Shown here: piece by piece, positions 18,529 to 25,411 of the stretch
Layout: the number at the start of each line of letters is the position of its first letter
Numbering within the stretch: the stretch's first letter is position 1
From: a virus
DNA: 34,474 bases
IMG/VR virus record: IMGVR_UViG_3300035701_000152
Location: 1 to 34,474 of that record
Direction: 5' to 3' (one strand)
Program-made: the position numbers and the translations under genes
The notes under the pieces: generated by a model
The model's input: the letters and a program-made list of their open reading frames with translations, nothing else
The model's database searches: none
Told to the model about the DNA's origin: nothing

Positions 18529-19872
18529 ATGTCACCTGAAAGTAATCAAGAAATCGTTGATTCTTTTCCTTATGAAAATTATCATTCCTGCAGATTGACC
18601 GAACCGAATTATCCTGATTATGCCTACAAAAAATGTGCGGAAAAACACAAAGGAAAATGTATCGACCACAATTACGGAATTAGAGGACCCGGCAAATCTG
18701 AACTTCAGGCGCTTCGATATTCTGAAACAATTTGGACGGCCAACGATGCAGGGGCACACTGTAAAAGCAGAGGTGGTTCATTTGAGCCGGCAAAAAAGGC
18801 AAAAGAGAAACAGACAATTCCTTCGGCGGATCTTGACAATCCGGCCAAGAATCCGTTCGTGTTCAATATGCCAGGGATGGTCGAATTTGCAGCGGCAGGA
18901 GAAGACGGACAGAAAAACAAAATCCGCCTGACGCTTTATGATGGCTCGGTAGTCAAGCACTGGTATTGGGGCAACCTGGCATTTGAACTTTCGACTATGA
19001 GAATGGCCAAGAAAAGAAACCCGATTTTGTTTATTCACGATGTCAGTCAACGAGCAGCCGTCAGCGACACGGCGGAATTCGATCCGAAGTTTATTATGGA
19101 GGGTGACTTCCTGAAATCCTCAAAGATAGCCGAGGAAATCAAGGCGCAGATGACAGAGGGGTTTCCCTTTGAAGCATCGTTGCGATTTGACCCAGACAGG
19201 AGCAAAATCGAATTTGTCAACGGCGATGAAACTATCGAGGTGAACGGGAATAAGCTGAAAGGGCCCGGGACGGTCATAAAGAATGCGTGCATATTGGAAG
19301 GCAGCATTTGTGTCTTTGGCGCTCTGAAAAATACGCAATCGGAGGCGTTTGAAATCGTTAATAACCTATTAAGAGAAAAGGAGTCTATTATGGATGAGCA
19401 AACTACATTAACTTTGGATACTTTCGCCGAACAGTATCCCGAATTGCACAGCCAGCTGGTTGAGAAGGCAAGGCAGGAAGGCGGAAAAGCCACAATGGAG
19501 CTTTTTAACAGATTTGTCGAGAAGTTCGGTGACGACCCTGTATTCTGTATCGAGCATTTCAAAAAGGGTGGAACGCTTGAGCAGACGACAGAGATAAGGA
19601 TTGAAAAACTGAAGGTCGATAATCAGCAATTAAGTGAACAGCTCAAAAAGCAGGCCAAAACCAGAATCGACCCCGCCGCCCAGGAATTTTCCGACCAACA
19701 GAATGCATCTGGCGGAACGGGCAATCCTCCTCCCCCTGAAAAACCCGAGGACAAATATACCAAAGAATTCAATAAGTCCCAGGAAATTCAGGACGAATTC
19801 GGCGGGCCGGAAGGCATAAGGAATTATATCGCCTTCCGCAAGGCCGAGGATGCCGGAAAGGTAAGAGGTTAA
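18529..19872 (+). CDS. Prohead protease with N-terminal Cys domain and C-terminal scaffold
   Basis: 447 residues in three parts. (1) Residues 1-90: YENYHSCRLTEPNYPDYAYK ... GIRGPGKSELQALRYSETIW then GAHCKSRGG, a small domain I know from the front of phage prohead proteases. (2) About 105-285: protease-like domain with GFPFEASLRFDPDRSKIEFV and GPGTVIKNACILEGSICVFG; the catalytic residues cannot be named with certainty. (3) About 288-447: helical, charged scaffold region (TFAEQYPELHSQLVEKARQE, then RIEKLKVDNQQLSEQLKKQA). It follows the portal gene and precedes the capsid genes. It probably processes and scaffolds the prohead. Confidence 0.78.
   Translation: MSPESNQEIVDSFPYENYHSCRLTEPNYPDYAYKKCAEKHKGKCIDHNYGIRGPGKSELQALRYSETIWTANDAGAHCKSRGGSFEPAKKAKEKQTIPSADLDNPAKNPFVFNMPGMVEFAAAGEDGQKNKIRLTLYDGSVVKHWYWGNLAFELSTMRMAKKRNPILFIHDVSQRAAVSDTAEFDPKFIMEGDFLKSSKIAEEIKAQMTEGFPFEASLRFDPDRSKIEFVNGDETIEVNGNKLKGPGTVIKNACILEGSICVFGALKNTQSEAFEIVNNLLREKESIMDEQTTLTLDTFAEQYPELHSQLVEKARQEGGKATMELFNRFVEKFGDDPVFCIEHFKKGGTLEQTTEIRIEKLKVDNQQLSEQLKKQAKTRIDPAAQEFSDQQNASGGTGNPPPPEKPEDKYTKEFNKSQEIQDEFGGPEGIRNYIAFRKAEDAGKVRG
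19390..19872 (+). CDS. Nested scaffold protein, internal in-frame start
   Basis: ATG at 19390 (MDEQTTLTLDTFAEQYPELH) is preceded by AAGGAG with 6-nt spacing, an ideal ribosome site inside the protease gene. It would make a separate 160-residue scaffold in the same frame, as lambda does with C/Nu3. The product has coiled-coil-like charge (KLKVDNQQLSEQLKKQ) and a P-rich linker, typical of scaffolds. Confidence 0.7.
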   Translation: MDEQTTLTLDTFAEQYPELHSQLVEKARQEGGKATMELFNRFVEKFGDDPVFCIEHFKKGGTLEQTTEIRIEKLKVDNQQLSEQLKKQAKTRIDPAAQEFSDQQNASGGTGNPPPPEKPEDKYTKEFNKSQEIQDEFGGPEGIRNYIAFRKAEDAGKVRG

Positions 19873-19875
19873 ACT

Positions 19876-20193
19876 ATGGCGAAAAAAAGCAATAACGAAA
19901 AATCTGAACAGGAAAAACCCGTTGCCGGCAGGATAAAAAATGTGCCGGTTTTTAGCATCCCTGCAAGCGACCCTTACATAGACGCCGTGATTCGATGTTA
20001 CTTCAAACAGGATAAGCCGAAGAAAATCAATTCTCAAGTCGGCGAAAGACCTTTCATTCTTGAGGCAGACGACCCTGCGGCAATGGCGGCTCTTAAAAAT
20101 TACATCCAGCGAGCCAACGGGGCCTGCGACAGGGCAAGAGCAATTGAAGCGGAAAAGGCAAAAAGTGCGTTTGAGGAATATGCGAAAAAGTAA
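19876..20193 (+). CDS. Hypothetical head-module protein, 105 aa
   Basis: Lys/Glu-rich ends (MAKKSNNEKSEQEKPVAGRI and a helical EAEKAKSAFEEYAKK) flank a middle segment (VFSIPASDPYIDAVIRCYFK). It lies between the protease/scaffold and cement genes, so it is probably a virion or head-assembly protein. No family recognised. Confidence 0.6.
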   Translation: MAKKSNNEKSEQEKPVAGRIKNVPVFSIPASDPYIDAVIRCYFKQDKPKKINSQVGERPFILEADDPAAMAALKNYIQRANGACDRARAIEAEKAKSAFEEYAKK

Positions 20194-20207
20194 AGAATAA
20201 AATAAAC

Positions 20208-20228
20208 TGTGCCGTTATTTCGGGCACA
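20208..20228 (+). other. Small hairpin before the cement gene
   Basis: TGTGCC and GGCACA pair around a 9-nt loop. No T-run follows, so it is not a standard terminator. It is the first of a series of hairpins that bracket the two most highly expressed capsid genes. Confidence 0.4.
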
Positions 20229-20258
20229 AAACAACTGATAAAATGAAAGGAGTTTATT

Positions 20259-21044
20259 ATGGTATTAGCAGCAGACAGTCCAATGGTTACTGAACTTGGC
20301 GAGTTCAATTCGATACCTATTATCGACAACGATATAGTGTATGAAGGGGCGATGGTTGGCGAGAGTGCGGCTATCGCCACAGCCGGATATGGCAGACCTT
20401 TGACTGCCGGTGACAGATTTATGGGTCACGCTATCGAACAGGTGGACAATACGCTGGCAGGCCACGCCGCAGGCGCTAAAAACATTCGCTTACGGACTCG
20501 CCGTTATAAGGCATTGGTGACCCTTGCCGGATACATTACTGATATAGGCCAGCCGGTATATGCCAGCGATGATGCGACCCTGACCTTTGATGCAGTTGAC
20601 AATAGTTACGTCGGCGTGGTTCATCGGTATGTCAGCACAACGAAGATGGTAGTCGAGTTCCGGCCGGGCGAACAGGACGAGTGGGGAAATCGGACACGCC
20701 TCAAAAAAATCGATGACTACACAACTTTAGCAATAGACGCCGGTGTCGTTATTTATCTTGGAGTCGATACCAAGATAATCACCTTGTTCGACCTTGCAAC
20801 GGCTTTGGCGGGTTACAGAATCACAATTGTCAATTCAGGCGCAGCAGGGGTGGCGGGGATAGTAGTTGACCCTAATGCCAACGACCTTTTCGTTGGCGGA
20901 AGTGAAATCGCCGCTAACGCCAATGGTCACAAAATGACCAACACCAAGGCGACCGCAAAAAGAGGTGATTTCCTGACTCTGGTTAGCGAAGGAACAAACG
21001 GCTTCTATATTGAGGCTTACCGAGGCATCTGGGCGGCAGAATAA
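20259..21044 (+). CDS. Capsid decoration/cement protein (DUF2190-like)
   Basis: 261 residues. The first 130 fit the DUF2190 capsid cement pattern: GYGRPLTAGDRFMGHAIEQV, DNTLAGHAAGAKNIRLRTRR, then DIGQPVYASDDATLTFDAVD and SYVGVVHRYVST. The C-terminal 130 residues (KIITLFDLATALAGYRITIV ... GTNGFYIEAYRGIW) form an additional beta-rich domain not in the short members. AAAGGAG at 7-nt spacing gives strong translation, like the major capsid gene. It binds the outer capsid surface and stabilises it. Confidence 0.78.
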   Translation: MVLAADSPMVTELGEFNSIPIIDNDIVYEGAMVGESAAIATAGYGRPLTAGDRFMGHAIEQVDNTLAGHAAGAKNIRLRTRRYKALVTLAGYITDIGQPVYASDDATLTFDAVDNSYVGVVHRYVSTTKMVVEFRPGEQDEWGNRTRLKKIDDYTTLAIDAGVVIYLGVDTKIITLFDLATALAGYRITIVNSGAAGVAGIVVDPNANDLFVGGSEIAANANGHKMTNTKATAKRGDFLTLVSEGTNGFYIEAYRGIWAAE

Positions 21045-21079
21045 AGAATCGTTCTAACTAAAAGTTAATAAAGGGTTCG

Positions 21080-21103
21080 GCCGTCCACCGGCCGGTGGAC
21101 GGC
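21080..21103 (+). repeat. 24-bp perfect palindrome
   Basis: GCCGTCCACCGG followed by its exact reverse complement, 21080-21103. In RNA the stem extends two pairs further (78-105, 79-104). No T-run follows, so it is not itself a terminator. It may be a protein-binding site or an mRNA-stabilising or processing hairpin between the cement and major capsid genes. Confidence 0.75.
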
Positions 21104-21118
21104 TGACGCAAGAGAATT

Positions 21119-21161
21119 AAAGGGGCAGTGTAGTGCTACACCACTATGCTGCCCCTTTTTT
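21119..21161 (+). terminator. Strong rho-independent terminator before the major capsid gene
   Basis: AAAGGGGCAG (21119-21128) pairs with CTGCCCCTTT (21149-21158). The stem continues upward through TGTAGTG/CACTATG (two G-U pairs) to a 6-nt loop, about 17 bp in all, and a TTTTTT run follows. Only 38 bases separate it from the capsid ATG, leaving no room for a promoter. Partial read-through is therefore implied. Confidence 0.85.
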
Positions 21162-21199
21162 CTGCCCCGAAAAAAACAGATAATGAAAGGAGTAATGTT

Positions 21200-22159
21200 A
21201 TGGGAGCACAAGGTTTAGGTTCGCGGGCCATTATAGGCAAGTTTTTCAACATTCTGGAAACGGAACTGGGAACATCCTGGATAGATTTAATATCCTTGCT
21301 GTTTCAAAGTGACCAGGCATCAGAGGAATATAAGTGGCTCGGAATGTCACCGGCAATGCGCGAATGGATAGGCGGAAGGCAGGCGCACGGCTTCCGCGAA
21401 AACGGATTGACCATCACTAATAAGAAATTCGAGGCAACGATGGAAGTGCCCTGTGATTGGATACGCAGGGACAAGACCGGCCAAATAGACGTACGCATCG
21501 GTGAGCTGGCAAGAAGGGCTGTCGAGCATTGGGCGAAACTTCTAAGCACCTTCATCACCAATGGCACCGGTGCAACGAGCGGATATTGCTATGACGGCCA
21601 CGTTTTCTTTGACACTGACCATTCGGAAGGTGACAGCGGGACGCAGTTGAATCTCTTGGCGGCAGGGCAAGTTGCGGCCTTGAATGTCACAACCCCAACG
21701 GCACCGACACCAGTGGAGGCGGCAAAGGCGATTCTCGGAGTCATCGGTTATATGCTTACCTATCTTGACGATAAAGGCGAGCCAATGAATGATGGCGCAA
21801 AGAACTTTTTAGTTATGACATCGCCTACCTTATGGCAGTTCTTGGCGCCTGCCGTTTATAGTCCGTTGGTCAGTGCCGGTGAGACCAATCCGCTGGCTGC
21901 CATTATGGCGAATACGGATTTCAGAGTAGCCGTGGTTGCCAATTCCCGCCTTGCATATACGACACAATTTGTCGTTCTTCGCACGGACGCCAAGACGAAG
22001 CCGTTTATCAGGCAAGAAGAGGAAGGCGTCACGTCCAGTGCGCTTGCCGAAGGCAGCGACGAGGAGTTTAACAATGACAGGTGGCTCTTTGGCGTCAAGG
22101 CCCTTCGCAATATCGGATACGGATACTGGCAACAGGCTGCACACGCTACATTAGAATAA
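21200..22159 (+). CDS. Major capsid protein (Mu gpT-like)
   Basis: 319 residues. The sequence MGAQGLGSRAIIGKFFNILE and WIDLISLLFQSDQASEEYKW, then WIGGRQAHGFRENGLTITNK, EATMEVPCDWIRRDKTGQI, CYDGHVFFDTDHSE and PLAAIMANTDFRVAVVANSR, follows the Mu major head subunit (gpT) family. That family has the HK97 fold and builds the icosahedral shell. The ATG at 21200 is preceded by AAAGGAG. The frame opens earlier, inside the terminator, but that start is rejected. Confidence 0.88.
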   Translation: MGAQGLGSRAIIGKFFNILETELGTSWIDLISLLFQSDQASEEYKWLGMSPAMREWIGGRQAHGFRENGLTITNKKFEATMEVPCDWIRRDKTGQIDVRIGELARRAVEHWAKLLSTFITNGTGATSGYCYDGHVFFDTDHSEGDSGTQLNLLAAGQVAALNVTTPTAPTPVEAAKAILGVIGYMLTYLDDKGEPMNDGAKNFLVMTSPTLWQFLAPAVYSPLVSAGETNPLAAIMANTDFRVAVVANSRLAYTTQFVVLRTDAKTKPFIRQEEEGVTSSALAEGSDEEFNNDRWLFGVKALRNIGYGYWQQAAHATLE

Positions 22160-22194
22160 CCAGGCAATGGTCAAATAAAGTTTTCATCGTTCTG

Positions 22195-22227
22195 CTGGGC
22201 GGCGGTTCTATAAAAGCCGCCGCCCAG
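22195..22227 (+). other. GC-rich hairpin after the major capsid gene
   Basis: CTGGGCGGCGG (22195-22205) and CCGCCGCCCAG (22217-22227) form an 11-bp stem with an 11-nt loop. Only a weak T-rich stretch follows. It is probably a 3' stabilising or weak terminator element for the capsid message. Confidence 0.55.
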
Positions 22228-22235
22228 GGAATTAT

Positions 22236-22436
22236 TTGCTTATGGCGCAGATTTCCGAGCATTTTGAGGTGATTCACAAAATTGCCGTCAATCTCAACAG
22301 GGAGTTTTTCCTTTTGCAGACCGATCACGTGAAAACGGATGAGCAAATAGAGGCGGCGGAAGCGGCCATTGATTCATTGACAAGACTGCAAAACACAGAA
22401 ATCCTGGTATTGAAACGAAGTCTGGGATTGTGCTGA
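22236..22436 (+). CDS. Hypothetical helical head-completion protein, 66 aa
   Basis: A helical 66-residue protein (AQISEHFEVIHKIAVNLNRE ... TDEQIEAAEAAIDSLTRLQN). TTG at 22236 has AGGGA at 5 nt; ATG at 22242 is the alternative start. The stop overlaps the next ATG (TGATG). Its position between the capsid and joining genes suggests a small connector or assembly factor. No family recognised. Confidence 0.55.
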   Translation: MLMAQISEHFEVIHKIAVNLNREFFLLQTDHVKTDEQIEAAEAAIDSLTRLQNTEILVLKRSLGLC

Positions 22437-22780
22437 TGGCGAATGTTTTTGACACAGAGCTGAAGGCAATGGCCGAAATTTTTTTGGAAGATTTCGGTGA
22501 AACAGGGACTTACTATCCCGGCGCCGGAGGTTCGCGTGAAATCATCTGCATAGTTGATAGAGAGCAGGTTGGTGTCATCGAAGGAATGCCGTATGGACAA
22601 GGGCCGAATTTGTCAATCACGGTTGCAAATGATGTTGTGAAAGGGATTGCCGTATCTGAAATAGATTATGGCAGGGACAAGTTCTCTATCCCTGTAAACA
22701 TCGGCGAAGCTGCCCAGCAAAAAAGAATAACGAAAAAAATCTCGCAGGATGCGGGAATGATAAAACTCGCACTAAATTAA
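22436..22780 (+). CDS. Head-tail joining (neck) protein
   Basis: 114 residues (MANVFDTELKAMAEIFLEDF then GETGTYYPGAGGSREIICIV). The start helix followed by 'FGExxxYxPxGGxxxxIxxIVDR' is typical of the small lambda FII/Gifsy-2-type joining proteins. It sits directly before the gpZ-like gene, as expected. Confidence 0.68.
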   Translation: MANVFDTELKAMAEIFLEDFGETGTYYPGAGGSREIICIVDREQVGVIEGMPYGQGPNLSITVANDVVKGIAVSEIDYGRDKFSIPVNIGEAAQQKRITKKISQDAGMIKLALN

Positions 22781-22781
22781 G

Positions 22782-23408
22782 ATGGTCGCGCCGCTAATCA
22801 AAATCACATATGACGAGGCGAAACTTCAGCGGATACAGAATTTGCTGCGGGAGATTCCCAACGCCCTGCCGAAAGTTGTAAGCAGGGGGATAAACAGGAC
22901 TGCGCAGCAGACAAAGACACAAATTGTCAGGCGGGTTTCCGCCGAAACAAAAGCCCTGCAAAAAGAGGTCAGGGCCGGCATAGTCATAACAAAGAAGGCC
23001 ACCTATACCGTCTGGCTTTCGGTCCTGTCTTTGGGTGGCAGGGGAATCCCGATTATCCGCTTTAAGCACGCGGAGGCACAAAGGGGAATAATTTATTGGC
23101 TCGGTCGCAAGCACTACTTTCTGCGACATGCATTTCTTGCCACAATGCCGAGCGGGCACAAAGGCGTGTTCCTTAGAGGCAGGTATCTCGGAAAAGAGCC
23201 GAAGCGCAAATTCCGGTTCAAGGGCGGATTTGGCGGTAAGGCATATTGGACAGAATTACCCATTAAGGAGAGGTTCGGCCCGGCGATAGGGACATTGTTT
23301 GAGAAGACCGCCAACATTGCCAAAGAAATCACGGCGGAATCAGAAGAAAAACTTGAACAAAACATTGACAGCCAGGTGCGGCTTATCCTGGAAGGCATAA
23401 GGACATAA
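22782..23408 (+). CDS. Minor tail protein Z-like (tail completion)
   Basis: 208 residues. IPNALPKVVSRGINRTAQQT, KTQIVRRVSAETKALQKEVR and IVITKKATYTVWLSVL match the lambda gpZ-type pattern, in which a helix rich in Arg precedes a KA-containing strand. The middle is basic (KHYFLRHAFLATMPSGHKGV...) and the end helical. The protein helps complete or sharpen the tail-to-head junction. It starts 1 base after the joining gene stop. Confidence 0.72.
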   Translation: MVAPLIKITYDEAKLQRIQNLLREIPNALPKVVSRGINRTAQQTKTQIVRRVSAETKALQKEVRAGIVITKKATYTVWLSVLSLGGRGIPIIRFKHAEAQRGIIYWLGRKHYFLRHAFLATMPSGHKGVFLRGRYLGKEPKRKFRFKGGFGGKAYWTELPIKERFGPAIGTLFEKTANIAKEITAESEEKLEQNIDSQVRLILEGIRT

Positions 23409-23410
23409 AT

Positions 23411-23917
23411 ATGAAATGGCTTTTACCATTTATTTTGTTTGCAGGCATTATTTCAGGGACAATTTGTCCTCCTCCAGAATCTATTGTCCCACCGTTCGCC
23501 TATGACCCCGAAGAATGTCAATATCGGATTCTCGGGTCGGTGCAGATGAATGTGGGTAATTCGTTTGCTATACCGATAGGCGCTTGTGATCCTGATGGAG
23601 ATGCACTTGTTTTTACGTTAGACAATCAGCCGGAGGGAATGATTTTAGATTTAGGTTCTATCGAGCCAAATATGATTATTCTTGTTTGGAAGGCAACGGC
23701 AGCAGGTATCTATTATCCAAATATCACGGTCACGGACATGCCGGTCGATGGCATACCGCTATTCGATAGAGGGACTATTGTGGTTCGCATTTGGGAATTT
23801 AATCAAGCGCCGATTCTATCCGGTTTTGGCAGTGCCGATTTGAACTTTGATGGAACGGTTAATTTCGCTGATTTTGCGATATTTGTTTCGCATTGGCTAA
23901 AATCAGTAAAGGATTAA
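23411..23917 (+). CDS. Secreted protein with cadherin-like and dockerin-like segments
   Basis: 168 residues. The signal peptide MKWLLPFILFAGIISGTICP is followed by an Ig/cadherin-like domain (NSFAIPIGACDPDGDALVFT ... GIYYPNITVTDMPVDGIPLF). The C-terminus SADLNFDGTVNFADFAIFVS has the DxNxDGxxxxxD calcium loop of a dockerin half-repeat. That style is frequent in secreted planctomycete proteins but odd inside a phage structural operon. AAGGA lies 7 nt before the ATG. It may be a cargo gene exported from the lysogen, or a virion protein bound by host cohesins. Confidence 0.68.
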   Translation: MKWLLPFILFAGIISGTICPPPESIVPPFAYDPEECQYRILGSVQMNVGNSFAIPIGACDPDGDALVFTLDNQPEGMILDLGSIEPNMIILVWKATAAGIYYPNITVTDMPVDGIPLFDRGTIVVRIWEFNQAPILSGFGSADLNFDGTVNFADFAIFVSHWLKSVKD

Positions 23918-23957
23918 AAAATGGCAATAACGTGCTTGAGGCCAGAGAGGTGTAATT

Positions 23958-24608
23958 ATGGCAGCTATTGATACAATCGAAATTCTTGATAATCTACAAT
24001 TTGAACATCTTGATACGGCGGATATTTACACGGTTCACGCAGATGGACAGGCGGGCGAATGTGTATGCACAAATCCTATTGCAGTTCCTATGCCTGCCCT
24101 GGGAGTACGGGTCATTATCAACAACAATTATGGTGCAACCGGCTCGACAATTATAGCAAGGGTCAGGGCTACTACTGTTACAGGTATGACTGCCACAACG
24201 GTGACCAAGACACAAAATACGCAACTACTTGAATGGACATCAATTGCTTTAGCCGGAATGGCGGAATCTACCGAGCTGGATTTGACTGATGTCAGGGATG
24301 CCTTGCTTCATATTGATGTGGCCATTGCAGGAACTACGGCTCATCTTGGAACGGAGATTATTATTCAGGTCCGCAAAGAGGCAACGGTGGACGAGTGGAC
24401 CACAATTTGTCGGTTTGTCGTTCTGTCTGGATTAACTGCGTTCAAAACAGATGTATTAAGCACGGCCGCCGCCGGTCAAAAGGTTATACCTATTAACAAT
24501 CCAACGGCAGGGAATCTAAATCATATTAACAAATGGATTTTCATTTTGGATGCAACTATCGCAAACTGTGAGATGGCATTCCAGACTGCTTGTGGAGCAG
24601 ATGCGTAA
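23958..24608 (+). CDS. Probable virion protein, 216 aa
   Basis: A beta-rich, Thr-rich protein (MAAIDTIEILDNLQFEHLDT ... GATGSTIIARVRATTVTGMT). No family recognised. GAGAGG precedes the ATG. Its position between a secreted protein and the LamG protein suggests a tail-fibre or decoration component. Confidence 0.6.
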   Translation: MAAIDTIEILDNLQFEHLDTADIYTVHADGQAGECVCTNPIAVPMPALGVRVIINNNYGATGSTIIARVRATTVTGMTATTVTKTQNTQLLEWTSIALAGMAESTELDLTDVRDALLHIDVAIAGTTAHLGTEIIIQVRKEATVDEWTTICRFVVLSGLTAFKTDVLSTAAAGQKVIPINNPTAGNLNHINKWIFILDATIANCEMAFQTACGADA

Positions 24609-25411
24609 TGATACATTTACTTCAAAAACCTCTTTTAGGAGTTCCGGTTAACTGGTCCCATCCGCTTGCTCGCGGTCTTGTCGGCTGCTGGCTGATGAAC
24701 GAAGGCAGTGGGAAGAGCATCTATGATTTGAGCAGGAATCAAAACAATGGTGTTTTTTCTGCGGGAACACCAACCTGGACGCCAGGAAAATTTGGTCCTT
24801 CCGTGAATTTTCCTAATGCAAGCACTATCAACTGTGGCGGTGCTGCGGGAGTCTTAAATTTATCAACCCCCTTTTCAGTTCGTGCGACCTATAAAGCCAC
24901 AAGTATTACGGGTTGGAATATGATTTGTCAAAAAGGGTCGACATTAACAGCAGCAACAAATTCCTTCTTGTTGGCTTCTTCTACTACATCTCTACGCTTC
25001 TATGTAACCGATGGGGTCAGTTGGTATTATTCAGCTTACACGATAGCAATAAATAATTGGTATGACGTTGTCGGTGTTTGGGATGGTGCGAAGACATACC
25101 TTTATGTAAATGGTATATTGCAAGATTCTGATGCCGCTGCAATAACTTTACTAACCCAACCCACGTATGCATTTAACATTGGCGGTATAAACACTTACTT
25201 TCTTACTGGAATAGTAGATAGTGTTGAAGTTTGGAATCGTGCTCTTTCTGCCGCCGAAATCGCCCAACTTTACCGAGAGCCGTTTGCGATGTTCGACAGG
25301 CCGAGTATTGGCTTGCTCTATGTCGTCCCGCCGGCAGGCGGTCAGACCATTCTTGATTATGAGCGAAGTCATCGAGGAGCTGCAAGGGGTGTTCTTGTAG
25401 GAGTCTCATAA
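24608..25411 (+). CDS. LamG/concanavalin A-like lectin domain protein
   Basis: 267 residues. LARGLVGCWLMNEGSGKSIY then DLSRNQNNGVFS, FGPSVNFPNAS, FSVRATYKATS, WYDVVGVWDGAKTYLYVNGI and GIVDSVEVWNRALSAAEIAQ LY are the classic LamG (Laminin_G_3) landmarks of a jelly-roll that binds glycans. The start at 24608 uses the TAATG overlap. It is probably a virion surface protein binding host polysaccharide. Confidence 0.85.
   Translation: MIHLLQKPLLGVPVNWSHPLARGLVGCWLMNEGSGKSIYDLSRNQNNGVFSAGTPTWTPGKFGPSVNFPNASTINCGGAAGVLNLSTPFSVRATYKATSITGWNMICQKGSTLTAATNSFLLASSTTSLRFYVTDGVSWYYSAYTIAINNWYDVVGVWDGAKTYLYVNGILQDSDAAAITLLTQPTYAFNIGGINTYFLTGIVDSVEVWNRALSAAEIAQLYREPFAMFDRPSIGLLYVVPPAGGQTILDYERSHRGAARGVLVGVS

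Noticed and set aside
21146-21199. Longer N-terminus of the major capsid protein
   Set aside because: The extra codons lie in the terminator stem and T-run; AAAGGAG clearly marks ATG 21200.
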